This document shows, one piece after another, positions 52,720 to 61,193 of a stretch of DNA of 64,000 nucleotides. How positions within the stretch are numbered: position 1 is the stretch's first letter; each line of letters opens with the position of its first letter. The DNA is from Variovorax paradoxus (GTDB taxonomy: Bacteria; Pseudomonadota; Gammaproteobacteria; Burkholderiales; Burkholderiaceae_C), in the NCBI GenBank assembly GCA_016806145.1, contig CP063166.1, positions 4,526,001 to 4,590,000 of the forward strand. Reading direction: 5' to 3'. The translations under genes and the position numbers were made by a program. Below the pieces are notes generated by a model, which was given only the letters and a program-made list of their open reading frames with translations, did not search any database and was not told the origin of the DNA.

Positions 52720-52757
52720 CACCGACAGAAGCACCTTCATGAGGCGTCCTGTCGGTG
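52720..52757 (-). promoter_or_regulatory. Hairpin between tRNA-Leu and nuoA
   Basis: Arms CACCGACAG (52720-52728) and CTGTCGGTG (52749-52757) are exact complements. No T run follows on the minus strand, so it is not a simple terminator. It lies six bases after the tRNA 3' end and 20 bases before the nuoA start, so it may be a processing or stability element for the nuo messenger. Confidence 0.6.
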
Positions 52758-52762
52758 AGATT

Positions 52763-52847
52763 TGGTGCGGTCGGCGAGACTCGAACTCGCACAGCTTTCG
52801 CCACTACCCCCTCAAGATAGCGTGTCTACCAATTTCACCACGACCGC
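52763..52847 (-). tRNA. tRNA-Leu (anticodon GAG)
   Basis: On the minus strand the sequence folds as a class II tRNA: acceptor arms GCGGTCG and CGACCGC, D-arm GTGAAATTGGTAGACAC, anticodon stem CTATC/GGTAG with loop TTGAGGG (anticodon GAG, reading CUC and CUU), a variable arm, T-arm GTTCGAGTC, and an encoded CCA (52763-52765). About 85 nt. It sits between secG and nuoA on the same strand. Confidence 0.95.
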
Positions 52848-52855
52848 GGTTTTTT

Positions 52856-52905
52856 CTGTTCGGATGGCATGAGGTGCCTACTAAGAGGTTTGGCTTTCCG
52901 AACAG
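52856..52905 (-). promoter_or_regulatory. Inverted repeat upstream of tRNA-Leu
   Basis: Arms CTGTTCGGA (52856-52864) and TCCGAACAG (52897-52905) are exact complements with a 32-base loop, between secG and the tRNA. A smaller hairpin (ACTCTGA/TCAGAGT, 52947-52965) overlaps the secG stop. Neither is followed by T residues on the minus strand; they may guide processing of a secG-tRNA transcript. Confidence 0.5.
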
Positions 52906-52964
52906 CTTTAGAGTTTACCCTGAAATGAAGCCATTTCTTACGGGCCACTCTGAAAACATCAGAG

Positions 52965-53369
52965 TTACTTGCTGGGAATCTGTCCCGCGCCAGCCGCGGG
53001 CGCGCTCGCAGGCGCCGCAGCAGGTGCCGCACCCGACTGGCCCGAGGGAATCTGGCCTGCCGCGCCCGAAGCCGGCGTGGCCGGCGCGCCGATGGCCGCG
53101 CGCTCCAGCAGGCTGCCGCCGCCCGTGGGACGTGCATGGCTGAAGTAGGCCAGCAGCAGCGTGCAGGCGAAGAACACCGCGGCCAGCACGGCCGTGGTGC
53201 GCGAGAGGAAGTTCGCGCTGCCGCTGGCGCCGAAGAGGCTGCCGGCGCTGCCGCTGCCGAAGGCCGCGCCCATGTCGGCGCCCTTGCCGTGCTGGATCAG
53301 GATCAGCCCGATCATCACCAGCGCCGACAGCATCTGCACGCCGACCAGAAGGTTGAGGACCACGTTCAT
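52965..53369 (-). CDS. secG: Preprotein translocase subunit SecG
   Basis: A 134-residue inner-membrane protein with two helices (about 3-24 and 56-75) separated by the family loop GKGADMGAAFGSGSAGSLFG. SecG assists SecYEG-mediated export. The C-terminal 50 residues are Ala/Pro/Gly-rich and carry two near-copies of GAGQIPS/AAGQIPS, a low-complexity tail longer than in E. coli (110 residues). It follows tpiA by 37 bp and precedes the tRNA-Leu gene. Confidence 0.95.
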   Translation of the reverse strand: MNVVLNLLVGVQMLSALVMIGLILIQHGKGADMGAAFGSGSAGSLFGASGSANFLSRTTAVLAAVFFACTLLLAYFSHARPTGGGSLLERAAIGAPATPASGAAGQIPSGQSGAAPAAAPASAPAAGAGQIPSK

Positions 53370-53406
53370 TCGTTCTTACTCCTAATTGATGCCTGCCCTG
53401 CCCGCT

Positions 53407-54168
53407 TCAGCGGGCGGCGGCGGAAATGATCTGCAAAAAGTCGGGGGCCTTCAGGGAAGCGCCGCCGATCAGGCCGCCGTCGATGTCGGCTTGCGCCAAC
53501 AGTTCGGCCGCGTTGGCGGCATTCATGCTGCCGCCGTAGAGGATCTTGATACCGGCCGCGTGCTCGCTCGCGGCGTGATGCAGTTGCGCGCGCAACACCG
53601 CGTGCACCGCCTGCGCCTGTTCGGGCGTGGCCGTCTTGCCGGTGCCGATGGCCCACACGGGTTCGTAGGCGACCACGATCTCGCTGATGCAGTGGCCGTT
53701 CACGTGGATGACCGCCGCCAGTTGGCGCTTCACCACTTCCTCGGTCTGCCCTGCTTCGCGCTGCGCCAGCGTCTCGCCGACGCAGACGATCGGCGTGATG
53801 CCGTTGGCCAGTGCGGCCGCGGTCTTCGCGGCCACGGCGTCATCGGTCTCGCCGTGGTACTGGCGGCGCTCCGAATGGCCGACGATGGCATAGCGCACAC
53901 CGAAGTCCTTCAGCATCGCCGCCGACTGCTCGCCCGTGAAGGCGCCCTGCGCCTGCGCGGAGATATCCTGCGCACCCAGCGCCATCGGCGAACCCGCCAG
54001 CAGCGACTGCAGTTGCGCGAAATACGGTGCGGGGGCGCACAGCGCGATGTCGCACGCGGGCGCATTCGCCGCGAGCCCCTGCCCCAGCGCCGTCACCAGC
54101 GCCTCGTTGGCAGCCAGGCTGCCGTTCATCTTCCAGTTCCCTGCGATCAGCTTCTTGTGGGTCGTCAT
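53407..54168 (-). CDS. tpiA: Triosephosphate isomerase
   Basis: A 253-residue TIM-barrel enzyme that interconverts dihydroxyacetone phosphate and glyceraldehyde 3-phosphate. Active-site elements are AGNWKMNG (Lys about 13), VGHSERR (His about 97) and the catalytic Glu in [20 protein letters not shown] (about 167), with the mobile loop following it, and the phosphate-binding YGGSMNAAN. It lies 13 bp after the quinone oxidoreductase stop, with secG downstream. Normal length. Confidence 0.97.
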   Translation of the reverse strand: MTTHKKLIAGNWKMNGSLAANEALVTALGQGLAANAPACDIALCAPAPYFAQLQSLLAGSPMALGAQDISAQAQGAFTGEQSAAMLKDFGVRYAIVGHSERRQYHGETDDAVAAKTAAALANGITPIVCVGETLAQREAGQTEEVVKRQLAAVIHVNGHCISEIVVAYEPVWAIGTGKTATPEQAQAVHAVLRAQLHHAASEHAAGIKILYGGSMNAANAAELLAQADIDGGLIGGASLKAPDFLQIISAAAR

Positions 54169-54181
54169 CGTGCTCGTCTCG

Positions 54182-55180
54182 TCACCATGTCAGCACGATC
54201 TTGCCGATGTGCTGGTTCGATTCCATCAACGCATGCGCCTGCGCCGCGCCGCTGGGCTCGCCGGCCGCCGCGAAGGTGCTGTGGATCACCGGCTTGACCG
54301 CGCCGCTCTCGAGCAGCGGCCAGACCTTCTCGCGCAGCGCCCGGGCGATCGCGCCCTTGAATGCCACCGGCCGCGGACGCAGCGTCGACCCCGTGATCGT
54401 GAGCCGCTTGCGCAGCACCAGACCCGCGTTGATCTGGCTCTTGACGCCGCCCTGCACCGCGATGATCACCAGCCGGCCGTCCTCGGCCAGGCATTCGACC
54501 TCGCGCGCCACGTAGTCGCCCGCTACCATGTCGAGGATGACGTCCACGCCCTTGCCGCCGGTCAGCGACTTCGCCACTTCGACGAAATCGGCCGTGCGGT
54601 AGTTGATCGCGTGATCGGCGCCGAGTTTCAGGCAGGCCTCGCACTTGTCGTCGCTGCCGGCCGTGACGATCACGGTCGCGCCCAGCGCCTTGGCGATCTG
54701 GATTGCCGTGACGCCGATGCCGCTCGAACCGCCCTGTATCAGCAGGGTTTCGCCCTGCTGCAGGCGGCCGCGCTCGAACACGTTGCTCCAGACGGTGAAG
54801 AAGGTCTCGGGCAGCGAAGCCGCCTCGATGTCGCTCCAGCCTTTAGGCACCGGCAGGCACTGCGCCACGGGCGCCACGCACAGCTGCGCATAGCCGCCGC
54901 CGGCGATCAGCGCGCAGACGCGGTCGCCGATCGCGAAGCCCGCCTCGGCCAGTGCCGCGGCATCGCCCGACACGATCTCGCCGGCCACCTCGAGGCCCGG
55001 CAGGTCGGAAGCGCCGGGCGGCACCGGATAGTGGCCCATGCGCTGCAGCACGTCGGGGCGGTTGACACCGCTGGCCGACACGCGGATCAGCAACTCGCCC
55101 GCGCCGGCGACGGGATCGGGACGATCCGTGACGCGCAGCACCTCGGGGGCGCCGTACGAAGCGATTTCAATGGCTTTCAT
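54182..55180 (-). CDS. NAD(P)H quinone oxidoreductase, zinc-free MDR family (PIG3/QorA-like)
   Basis: A 332-residue cytosolic MDR-family oxidoreductase. It begins [20 protein letters not shown], has the [20 protein letters not shown] region typical of the PIG3/TP53I3 branch, and a nucleotide-binding [20 protein letters not shown] near 147-166. No zinc-ligand pattern is present, so a one- or two-electron quinone reductase role using NADPH is likely. Start ATG 55180 has CCAGGAGACC upstream, which decides it over longer frames. It lies between pnp and tpiA on the same strand. Confidence 0.93.
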   Translation of the reverse strand: MKAIEIASYGAPEVLRVTDRPDPVAGAGELLIRVSASGVNRPDVLQRMGHYPVPPGASDLPGLEVAGEIVSGDAAALAEAGFAIGDRVCALIAGGGYAQLCVAPVAQCLPVPKGWSDIEAASLPETFFTVWSNVFERGRLQQGETLLIQGGSSGIGVTAIQIAKALGATVIVTAGSDDKCEACLKLGADHAINYRTADFVEVAKSLTGGKGVDVILDMVAGDYVAREVECLAEDGRLVIIAVQGGVKSQINAGLVLRKRLTITGSTLRPRPVAFKGAIARALREKVWPLLESGAVKPVIHSTFAAAGEPSGAAQAHALMESNQHIGKIVLTW

Positions 55181-55276
55181 GGTCTCCTGGCCTCCAGCCG
55201 CCCGTGCGACGGGCGCATTCAGCAATCGGAAAAGCAAAGGCGGCGCGCGGCGCAGGCCGCGGCCGCCATGGCCTTC

Positions 55277-57625
55277 TTACTCCTGCGACTCGCGCGGAGC
55301 CTGCGGCTGCTGCGACTCGCCGGCCGGAGCCTGGTCGTTGCGCGGCTGCTGCTGCTGGTCGTTGTTGAAGCGCGGAGCGCGCTCGCCACGGTCGCCGCCG
55401 CGGTCACCGCGATCGCCACCACGGTCACCGCGGTCGCCACGGTCACGGCGCTCGCCGCCACGGTCACCGCGGTCGCCACGGTCTTCGCGCGGCGGGCGCT
55501 CGCTGTATTCCATGCCGGCCGGACGCTCGGTCAGCGCCTTCATCGACAGCTTGACGCGGCCCTTGTCGTCGGTCTCGAGGACCTTGACCTTCACGATCTG
55601 GCCTTCGCTCAGGTAGTCGGTCACCTTCTCGACGCGTTCGTGCGCGATCTGGCTGATGTGCAGCAGGCCGTCCTTGCCGGGCAGCAGGTTGATCAGCGCG
55701 CCGAAGTCCAGGATCTTGGTGACCGGGCCTTCGTAGATCTTGCCGATCTCGACCTCGGCCGTGATCTGCTCGATGCGCTTCTTGGCCTCTTCGGCCTTGG
55801 CCGGATCGGTCGACGCGATGGTGATGGTGCCGTCTTCGTCGATGTTGATCTGCGTGCCGGTTTCTTCCTGCAGGCCGCGGATGACCGCGCCGCCCTTGCC
55901 GATCACGTCGCGGATCTTCTCGGGGTTGATCTTCAGCGTGGTCAGGCGCGGTGCGAACTGCGACACGTCGGCCTTGGCCTCGCCCATCGCTTCCTGCATC
56001 TTGCCGAGGATGTGCATGCGCGCTTCCTTGGCTTGTGCCAGCGCGACCTGCATGATTTCCTTGGTGATGCCCTGGATCTTGATGTCCATCTGCAGCGCGG
56101 TGATGCCGTTGGTCGTGCCGGCCACCTTGAAGTCCATGTCGCCGAGGTGGTCCTCGTCGCCCAGGATGTCGGTCAGTACCGCGAAGCGGTTGTCTTCCTT
56201 GATCAGGCCCATGGCGATGCCGGCCACGTGGGCCTTCATCGGCACGCCGGCGTCCATCATCGAGAGGCAGCCGCCGCAGACCGAAGCCATCGACGAGGAG
56301 CCGTTCGACTCGGTGATTTCCGACACCACGCGCACGGTGTAGGGGAACTCTTCCTTGTTCGGCAGCACGGCGACGAGCGCGCGCTTGGCGAGGCGGCCGT
56401 GGCCGACTTCGCGACGCTTGGTCGAGCCCATGCGGCCGACTTCACCGGTGGCGAAGGGAGGCATGTTGTAGTGGAACAGGAAGCGGTCCTCGAACTCGCC
56501 GGCCAGCGCGTCGATGCGCTGCGCGTCGCGTTCGGTGCCCAGCGTGGTCACGACCAGCGCCTGGGTCTCGCCGCGCGTGAACAGCGCCGAGCCGTGGGTG
56601 CGCGGCAGCACCGAGTTGCGGATCTCGATCGGGCGCACGGTGCGCGTGTCGCGGCCGTCGATGCGCGGCTCGCCTTGCAGGATCTGGCTGCGCACGATGC
56701 GCGCTTCGATCGCGAACAGCAGGTCGCTGACCTTGCCCGCGTCGAAGGCGGCGCCTTCGGCCTTCAGGGCCTCGTAGACGCTGGCATTGGCTTCGCGCAG
56801 GGCCTGGGTGCGGGCCTGCTTGCTGCGGATCTGGTAGACGGCGCGCAGCTTCTCTTCGGCCAGGCCGTTGACCTTGGCGATGAAGTCCTCGTCCTTGGCT
56901 TCGGGCGCCCAGGTGCCTTCCTTGAGCCACAGCGGCTTGCCGGCTTCGCGCACCAGTTCGTGGATGGCGTTGATCGCCAGCTTGCCTTGCTCGTGGCCGA
57001 AGACCACGGCGCCGAGCATGATGTCCTCGGCCAGTTGCTGGGCTTCGGACTCGACCATCAGCACGGCGGCTTCGGTGCCGGCCACGACGAGGTCCATCTG
57101 CGAATCCTTGCGCGCGGTCTGGCCCGGGTTCAGCACGTACTGGCCGTTGATGTAGCCCACGCGCGCGGCGCCGATCGGGCCGTCGAACGGAATGCCCGAG
57201 ACCGACAGGGCGGCGCTCACGGCGATCATCGCGGCGATGTCGGCGTCGACTTCGGGGTTCAGCGACACGGTGTGGATCACCACGTGCACTTCGTTGAGGA
57301 AGCCCTCGGGGAACAGCGGACGGATCGGGCGGTCGATCAGGCGGCTGGTCAGGGTTTCGTGTTCGCTGGGCTTGGCTTCGCGCTTGAAGAAGCTGCCGGG
57401 GATCTTGCCGGCGGCATAGGTCTTCTCGATGTAGTCGACGGTCAGCGGGAAGAAGTCCTGGCCCGGCTTGGCGGTCTTCGAAGCGACCACGGTGGCCAGC
57501 ACGACGGTGCCATCGATGTCGACCAGCACGGCGCCCGTGGCCTGGCGGGCGATTTCGCCCGTTTCCATGACGACGGTCTTGTCGCCCCATTGGAAGGACT
57601 TGGTGACTTTGTTGAAGAGGCTCAT
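55277..57625 (-). CDS. pnp: Polyribonucleotide nucleotidyltransferase (PNPase)
   Basis: A 782-residue phosphorolytic 3'-5' exoribonuclease and degradosome component. Two RNase PH-like domains span about 10-230 and 325-540, followed by a KH domain (about 555-610; [20 protein letters not shown]) and an S1 domain (about 622-690; [20 protein letters not shown]). The C-terminal 80 residues are an added basic and acidic tail of repeated RGD/RGG units ([18 protein letters not shown]) then Gln-rich sequence, probably for RNA or protein contacts. The start has GGAGCAAAC. It follows rpsO, the standard order, with a terminator and a leader hairpin between. Confidence 0.97.
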   Translation of the reverse strand: MSLFNKVTKSFQWGDKTVVMETGEIARQATGAVLVDIDGTVVLATVVASKTAKPGQDFFPLTVDYIEKTYAAGKIPGSFFKREAKPSEHETLTSRLIDRPIRPLFPEGFLNEVHVVIHTVSLNPEVDADIAAMIAVSAALSVSGIPFDGPIGAARVGYINGQYVLNPGQTARKDSQMDLVVAGTEAAVLMVESEAQQLAEDIMLGAVVFGHEQGKLAINAIHELVREAGKPLWLKEGTWAPEAKDEDFIAKVNGLAEEKLRAVYQIRSKQARTQALREANASVYEALKAEGAAFDAGKVSDLLFAIEARIVRSQILQGEPRIDGRDTRTVRPIEIRNSVLPRTHGSALFTRGETQALVVTTLGTERDAQRIDALAGEFEDRFLFHYNMPPFATGEVGRMGSTKRREVGHGRLAKRALVAVLPNKEEFPYTVRVVSEITESNGSSSMASVCGGCLSMMDAGVPMKAHVAGIAMGLIKEDNRFAVLTDILGDEDHLGDMDFKVAGTTNGITALQMDIKIQGITKEIMQVALAQAKEARMHILGKMQEAMGEAKADVSQFAPRLTTLKINPEKIRDVIGKGGAVIRGLQEETGTQINIDEDGTITIASTDPAKAEEAKKRIEQITAEVEIGKIYEGPVTKILDFGALINLLPGKDGLLHISQIAHERVEKVTDYLSEGQIVKVKVLETDDKGRVKLSMKALTERPAGMEYSERPPREDRGDRGDRGGERRDRGDRGDRGGDRGDRGGDRGERAPRFNNDQQQQPRNDQAPAGESQQPQAPRESQE

Positions 57626-57696
57626 GTTTGCTCCTGTTTTAGTAGCAGATCATCGAAGATCCGCAGGACTCGGAGGGCTTTCTCAGAACACGATGC

Positions 57697-57733
57697 CATT
57701 CCAGCGAAGCTCGTCTCGAACTTCCCTGGAATG
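57697..57733 (-). promoter_or_regulatory. Long hairpin in the pnp leader (possible autoregulatory element)
   Basis: CATTCCAG (57697-57704) pairs with CTGGAATG (57726-57733), and inside it GAAGCTCG with CGAACTTC at seven of eight positions, giving a nearly continuous stem with a three-base loop. It lies about 70 bp upstream of the pnp start. In E. coli pnp is autoregulated through an RNase III-cleaved leader stem; a similar role here is inferred. Confidence 0.6.
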
Positions 57734-57778
57734 ACACAGCTTCGCTCTGTAGGGCACCCCGAAAGTGGTTCGCGAAGT

Positions 57779-57818
57779 AAAAAACGCCTGAGCTAGCGGA
57801 CTAACCCAGGCGTTTTTT
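57779..57818 (-). terminator. Rho-independent terminator of rpsO
   Basis: Arms AAAAAACGCCTG (57779-57790) and CAGGCGTTTTTT (57807-57818) form a 12-bp stem closing on a 16-base loop with flanking A and T runs. On the minus strand the T run follows the stem. It stands 14 bp after the rpsO stop and before pnp, leaving pnp to be expressed from read-through or its own promoter in 57626-57778. Confidence 0.9.
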
Positions 57819-57831
57819 CTTGCGATTCGGC

Positions 57832-58098
57832 TTACTTGCGCAGGCCCAGCTTGGCGATCAGCGCGGTGTAACGGTCGGCGTCCTTGGACTTCAGGTAGTC
57901 GAGCAGCTTGCGACGGCGGCTCACCATGCGCAGCAGGCCGCGACGGCCGTGGTGGTCCTTGGCGTGCGTCTTGAAGTGGGGGGTGAGCTCGTTGATGCGG
58001 GCGGTCAGCAGTGCGACTTGCACTTCGGGGCTGCCGGTGTCGTTGGCTGCGCGGGCGTTGTCCTTGACGACTTCGGCCTTGATGGAGGCTGCGATCAT
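57832..58098 (-). CDS. rpsO: 30S ribosomal protein S15
   Basis: An 88-residue ribosomal protein, close to the family's standard length of 89. It contains [20 protein letters not shown] (about 22-41), [20 protein letters not shown] near 49-68 and the C-terminal [12 protein letters not shown]. It binds 16S rRNA early in small-subunit assembly. AAAGGAAAAATCA stands before the ATG. The pair rpsO-pnp is a standard bacterial order. Confidence 0.98.
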   Translation of the reverse strand: MIAASIKAEVVKDNARAANDTGSPEVQVALLTARINELTPHFKTHAKDHHGRRGLLRMVSRRRKLLDYLKSKDADRYTALIAKLGLRK

Positions 58099-58188
58099 TG
58101 ATTTTTCCTTTGTTCCGGTGGTGTTTGACTTGCGGTGGGTGCTGGAACTGCGCCCACCGTGCGCCTTGCGGCATGCAAAGCCTTGGGA

Positions 58189-59106
58189 TTATACATCGGC
58201 CGTCCCGGACGCCCCTTCGCGGCGCCGTCCGTCGAGCGAGACCAGCGCCACCGCCCCCAGCACGCAGGCGGCGCCGGCGATCTGGGGCCAGCCCACCGGC
58301 TCGCCGAGCCACCAGGCCGCCAGGGCCAGCGCCGACACCGGCATCAGCGCCGTGAACAGCGCCGCCTCGGCGCCGCTGAGCCGGGCCGCGCCCGCGTACC
58401 AGAGCAGGAAGCCCGCCACCGTCGGCACCAGCGCGTAGTAGGCCACACCGGCCAGCGCCTCGGCCGGCACCGCCTGCAGCCAGGCGCGCTCGAGCAGCGC
58501 GGGCGGCAGCGACAGCAGCAGCCCCAGCGCGGTCATCGCGGTCGACTGCGCGAGCGGCGGCAGCGGCACGCGCAGCCGCTTGTTGAGCAGGATGAACAGC
58601 GATTCGAAGGCCACCGCGCCCAGCACCAGCAGGTTGCCGAGCAGCGCGGCCGGCGTGCGGGCGCCGCCCTCCCCGCCCGGCCGCAGCGTGATCGCCAGCA
58701 CGCCCAGGCTCGCGAGCACGATCCCGCCCAGCAAGTAGCGCCCGGGCCGCTCGCGCAGCGCGAGCACCGCCACCAGCGCGGCGATGGCCGGCAGGGTGCC
58801 GGCCACCACGCCCGCGTCGGCCGCCGGCGCCCAGCGCAGGCCCAGGATCAGCAGCACCGTGTAGCCGACGCTGCCCGCGGCCGCCTGGCACAGCAGCAGC
58901 CAGGCATCGTGCCGGCTCGGCCGCGGCCAGCGCACGCGCACCCCCCGCATCAGCACCACGAACACCGGCAGCGCCAGCGCGAAGCGCAGCGCGGTCGCCG
59001 TGAACGGCGGCAGGCCGCCCGCGATCTGCTTGCTCGCGACCACCGTGCTGCCGACCGTGACCATCGCGAGCGCGCACAGCCACATTCCCTTGCTGCGTTC
59101 CGACAT
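58189..59106 (-). CDS. DMT-superfamily transporter, EamA family
   Basis: A 305-residue inner-membrane protein with ten hydrophobic helices in two EamA repeats (about 10-140 and 155-285). Landmarks are VASKQIAGGLPPFTATALRF in the first repeat and ALVPTVAGFLLWYAGAARLSG in the second. EamA proteins export amino acids or other metabolites. The AraC-type gene and an aminotransferase and amino-acid-type binding protein gene lie directly upstream on the same strand, so an amino acid or related metabolite is a reasonable guess for the substrate. Confidence 0.92.
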   Translation of the reverse strand: MSERSKGMWLCALAMVTVGSTVVASKQIAGGLPPFTATALRFALALPVFVVLMRGVRVRWPRPSRHDAWLLLCQAAAGSVGYTVLLILGLRWAPAADAGVVAGTLPAIAALVAVLALRERPGRYLLGGIVLASLGVLAITLRPGGEGGARTPAALLGNLLVLGAVAFESLFILLNKRLRVPLPPLAQSTAMTALGLLLSLPPALLERAWLQAVPAEALAGVAYYALVPTVAGFLLWYAGAARLSGAEAALFTALMPVSALALAAWWLGEPVGWPQIAGAACVLGAVALVSLDGRRREGASGTADV

Positions 59107-59187
59107 GCCTATCGCCTTTCATTTGCAGAAGGCGCGAGCGTCTCCCGCCGCGGGCGCGGCGGTCTAGAACGAAATTGCAGGACCAGG

Positions 59188-59985
59188 TCAGGCGCCGTGC
59201 GCGGCCGCATAGGCCCCGGGCGTGAAACCCAGGAAGCGCACGAAGGCCCGCGTCATGTGGCTCTGGTCGGCAAAGCCCGCGCCAGCCGCGGCATCGGCCA
59301 GCGCCCGGCCCTGCGCGATCAGCCGCCGCGCGCGCGACAGCCGGCACTGCTGCAGCCAGGCATGCGGCGGCAGCCCGAAGGCGGCCGCGAAGCCGCGCAG
59401 CAGCTGCCAGCGGCTCAGGCCGGCCTCGTGCGCGAGCTCGGCCAGCGTGGGCGCGGCCACGCAGTCGTCGGCGATGCGTGCCCGCGCGCGCTCCAGCGCC
59501 ACGGCAGCGATGCGAGGCACGGGTTCCGGCGTTAACGCGCCCGGCGCATCGCGCAGCAGCTCGAGCACGCCCTGCTCCAGCGCCAGCGCATCGGCACCCT
59601 CGGCCACGCCCGCGAACAGCCGTTCGACCCCGTGCCGCAGCGCCGGATCGTTGAGCACCGGCCGCGTCAGCTCGAGTCCGGGCGCGGCATCGGCCAGCAA
59701 CGCGGGCGCCAGGTGCAGCATGCGCCAGGCGCGCGCCTCGCCGCGCAACGCGACGCCGTCGTGCACCTCGCCGGGATTGACCGTGATGACGTCCCCGCGC
59801 ACCGCCTCGACCGCGCCGCGGCCGCTGGCCGAGCGCTGACCACCGCGGTCGATCACGCCGATGCCGTAGACGTCGTGCATGTGGCGCGGAAAGCTGCGCG
59901 CCGATTCGGCCGCGATCGTCTGCAGGCCCGCCAGCGCCGAGCCGCGGATGCGCACGGCATCGACGGGCGCGGGCCGCGGCATCAT
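59188..59985 (-). CDS. AraC-family transcriptional regulator
   Basis: A 265-residue protein with an N-terminal cupin-type effector domain (about 20-120; FPRHMHDVYGIGVIDRGG and VNPGEVHDGVAL) and a C-terminal pair of helix-turn-helix units (about 165-260; LAELAHEAGLSRWQLLRGFA and AAAGAGFADQSHMTRAFVRF). The AraC type with such an N-terminus often controls an adjacent EamA or LysE exporter gene, and here the EamA gene is 81 bp downstream. Its ATG follows the aminotransferase TGA with no gap, so both are probably co-translated. Confidence 0.93.
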   Translation of the reverse strand: MMPRPAPVDAVRIRGSALAGLQTIAAESARSFPRHMHDVYGIGVIDRGGQRSASGRGAVEAVRGDVITVNPGEVHDGVALRGEARAWRMLHLAPALLADAAPGLELTRPVLNDPALRHGVERLFAGVAEGADALALEQGVLELLRDAPGALTPEPVPRIAAVALERARARIADDCVAAPTLAELAHEAGLSRWQLLRGFAAAFGLPPHAWLQQCRLSRARRLIAQGRALADAAAGAGFADQSHMTRAFVRFLGFTPGAYAAAHGA

Positions 59986-61149
59986 TCAGCCCCGCTGCTT
60001 GGCGAGCCAGCCGCGCAGCCGCTCCACGCCCTGCACCAGCCGCTGCGGATCCTTCGAGGCGAAGCACCAGCGCAGCCAGCCCTGCCCCTCGGGCGCGAAG
60101 GCGTTGCCGGGCGCGAGCCCGAGCCCTGCCTCGACCACCAGCCGCTTGGCCACCTCGAAGGAATCGTCGAAGCCCTCGAGCCGGAAGAAGGCGTACATGC
60201 CGCCCCTGGCCGGCGCCACCTGCACGCCCGGCACGGCCGCCAGCAGCGGCACCAGCGTGTCGCGGCAATGCTTGAGGTGCGCCACCACGCGCGGCGTGAT
60301 CTCGGCCGTGTGCTCGATCGCCACCACCCCGGCGCGCTGCGTGAACACGCTCGCGCACGAGGTGTTGAACTCGATCAGCTTGCCGATGCCCTCGACCAAC
60401 GCGGGCGGCAGCACCAGCCAGCCCAGGCGCCAGCCGGTCATCAGGAAGCTCTTCGAGAAGCTGTGCGTGACCACCAGCCGGTCGCCGGGCCGTGCGATGT
60501 CGAGGAGGCTCGGCGCGCAGCCGTTGGCCGTGGGTTCGAAGTACAGGCGCTCGTAGACCTCGTCCGCGAGGATCCAGGTGCCGGTCTCGCGGCAATGGTC
60601 GAGCATCGCCTGCTGCTCCTCGCGCGTCATGGTCCAGCCGGTCGGGTTGTTCGGCGCGTTGACGATCAGCAGCTTGGTGGTCGACGTGACCGCCGAGCGC
60701 AGCGCCTGCAGGTCGAGCGTCCATTCGCCCTGGACCGGCACCAGCGGCACCGTGCGCACCGTCGCGCCGAGGATCGCGGGCTGTGCCGTGAGGTTGGGCC
60801 ACACGGGCGTCACCGCGACCACCTCGTCGCCGGCATCGACCAGCGCCTGCACCGCGAGCATCAGCGCGCTCACGCCGCCCGAGGTGACGGCGATGCGCGA
60901 GGCATCGACCGCGGGATGCAGGCTGCTGGTGTAGCGCGCGATCGCCGCGCGCAGCTCGGGCAGACCGAGGTTGTGGGCGTAGAAGGTCTCGCCGCGCTGC
61001 AGCGAATCGATCGCCGCCTGGCGGATGACTTCGGGCGTGACCTCGTCGCTCTCGCCGAACCAGAAGGCGAGCACGTCGCTGCGGCCGAGGCCGGCATTGG
61101 CGACTTCGCGGATCTTGGAGGCTTCGAGGTTGTGGATGGCTTGGCGCAT
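59986..61149 (-). CDS. Pyridoxal phosphate-dependent class I/II aminotransferase
   Basis: A 387-residue fold-type I enzyme of the aspartate aminotransferase family. The PLP lysine is K233 in THSFSKSFLMTGWRLGW; APNNPTGWTMT (about 165-175) and ADEVYERLYF (about 195-204, with the Asp that contacts the PLP nitrogen) are canonical. It would transfer an amino group between an amino acid and a 2-oxo acid; the substrate is not clear from the sequence. It lies 44 bp after the binding-protein gene and adjoins the AraC gene. Start ATG 61149 follows AAAGAAGAACACGAC. Confidence 0.93.
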   Translation of the reverse strand: MRQAIHNLEASKIREVANAGLGRSDVLAFWFGESDEVTPEVIRQAAIDSLQRGETFYAHNLGLPELRAAIARYTSSLHPAVDASRIAVTSGGVSALMLAVQALVDAGDEVVAVTPVWPNLTAQPAILGATVRTVPLVPVQGEWTLDLQALRSAVTSTTKLLIVNAPNNPTGWTMTREEQQAMLDHCRETGTWILADEVYERLYFEPTANGCAPSLLDIARPGDRLVVTHSFSKSFLMTGWRLGWLVLPPALVEGIGKLIEFNTSCASVFTQRAGVVAIEHTAEITPRVVAHLKHCRDTLVPLLAAVPGVQVAPARGGMYAFFRLEGFDDSFEVAKRLVVEAGLGLAPGNAFAPEGQGWLRWCFASKDPQRLVQGVERLRGWLAKQRG

Positions 61150-61193
61150 GTCGTGTTCTTCTTTCGTTGTCGTCGTGTCTTCGCTTCGTGCCT

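Noticed and set aside
55380..55490. Regularly spaced short repeats resembling a CRISPR array
   Set aside because: They are in-frame tandem codons for the RGD/RGG tail of PNPase, without unique spacers of constant length.
53936..57796. Open frame of 1,286 codons on the plus strand opposite tpiA, the quinone oxidoreductase and pnp
   Set aside because: Antisense shadow. The minus strand encodes unmistakable TpiA, QOR-type and PNPase proteins.
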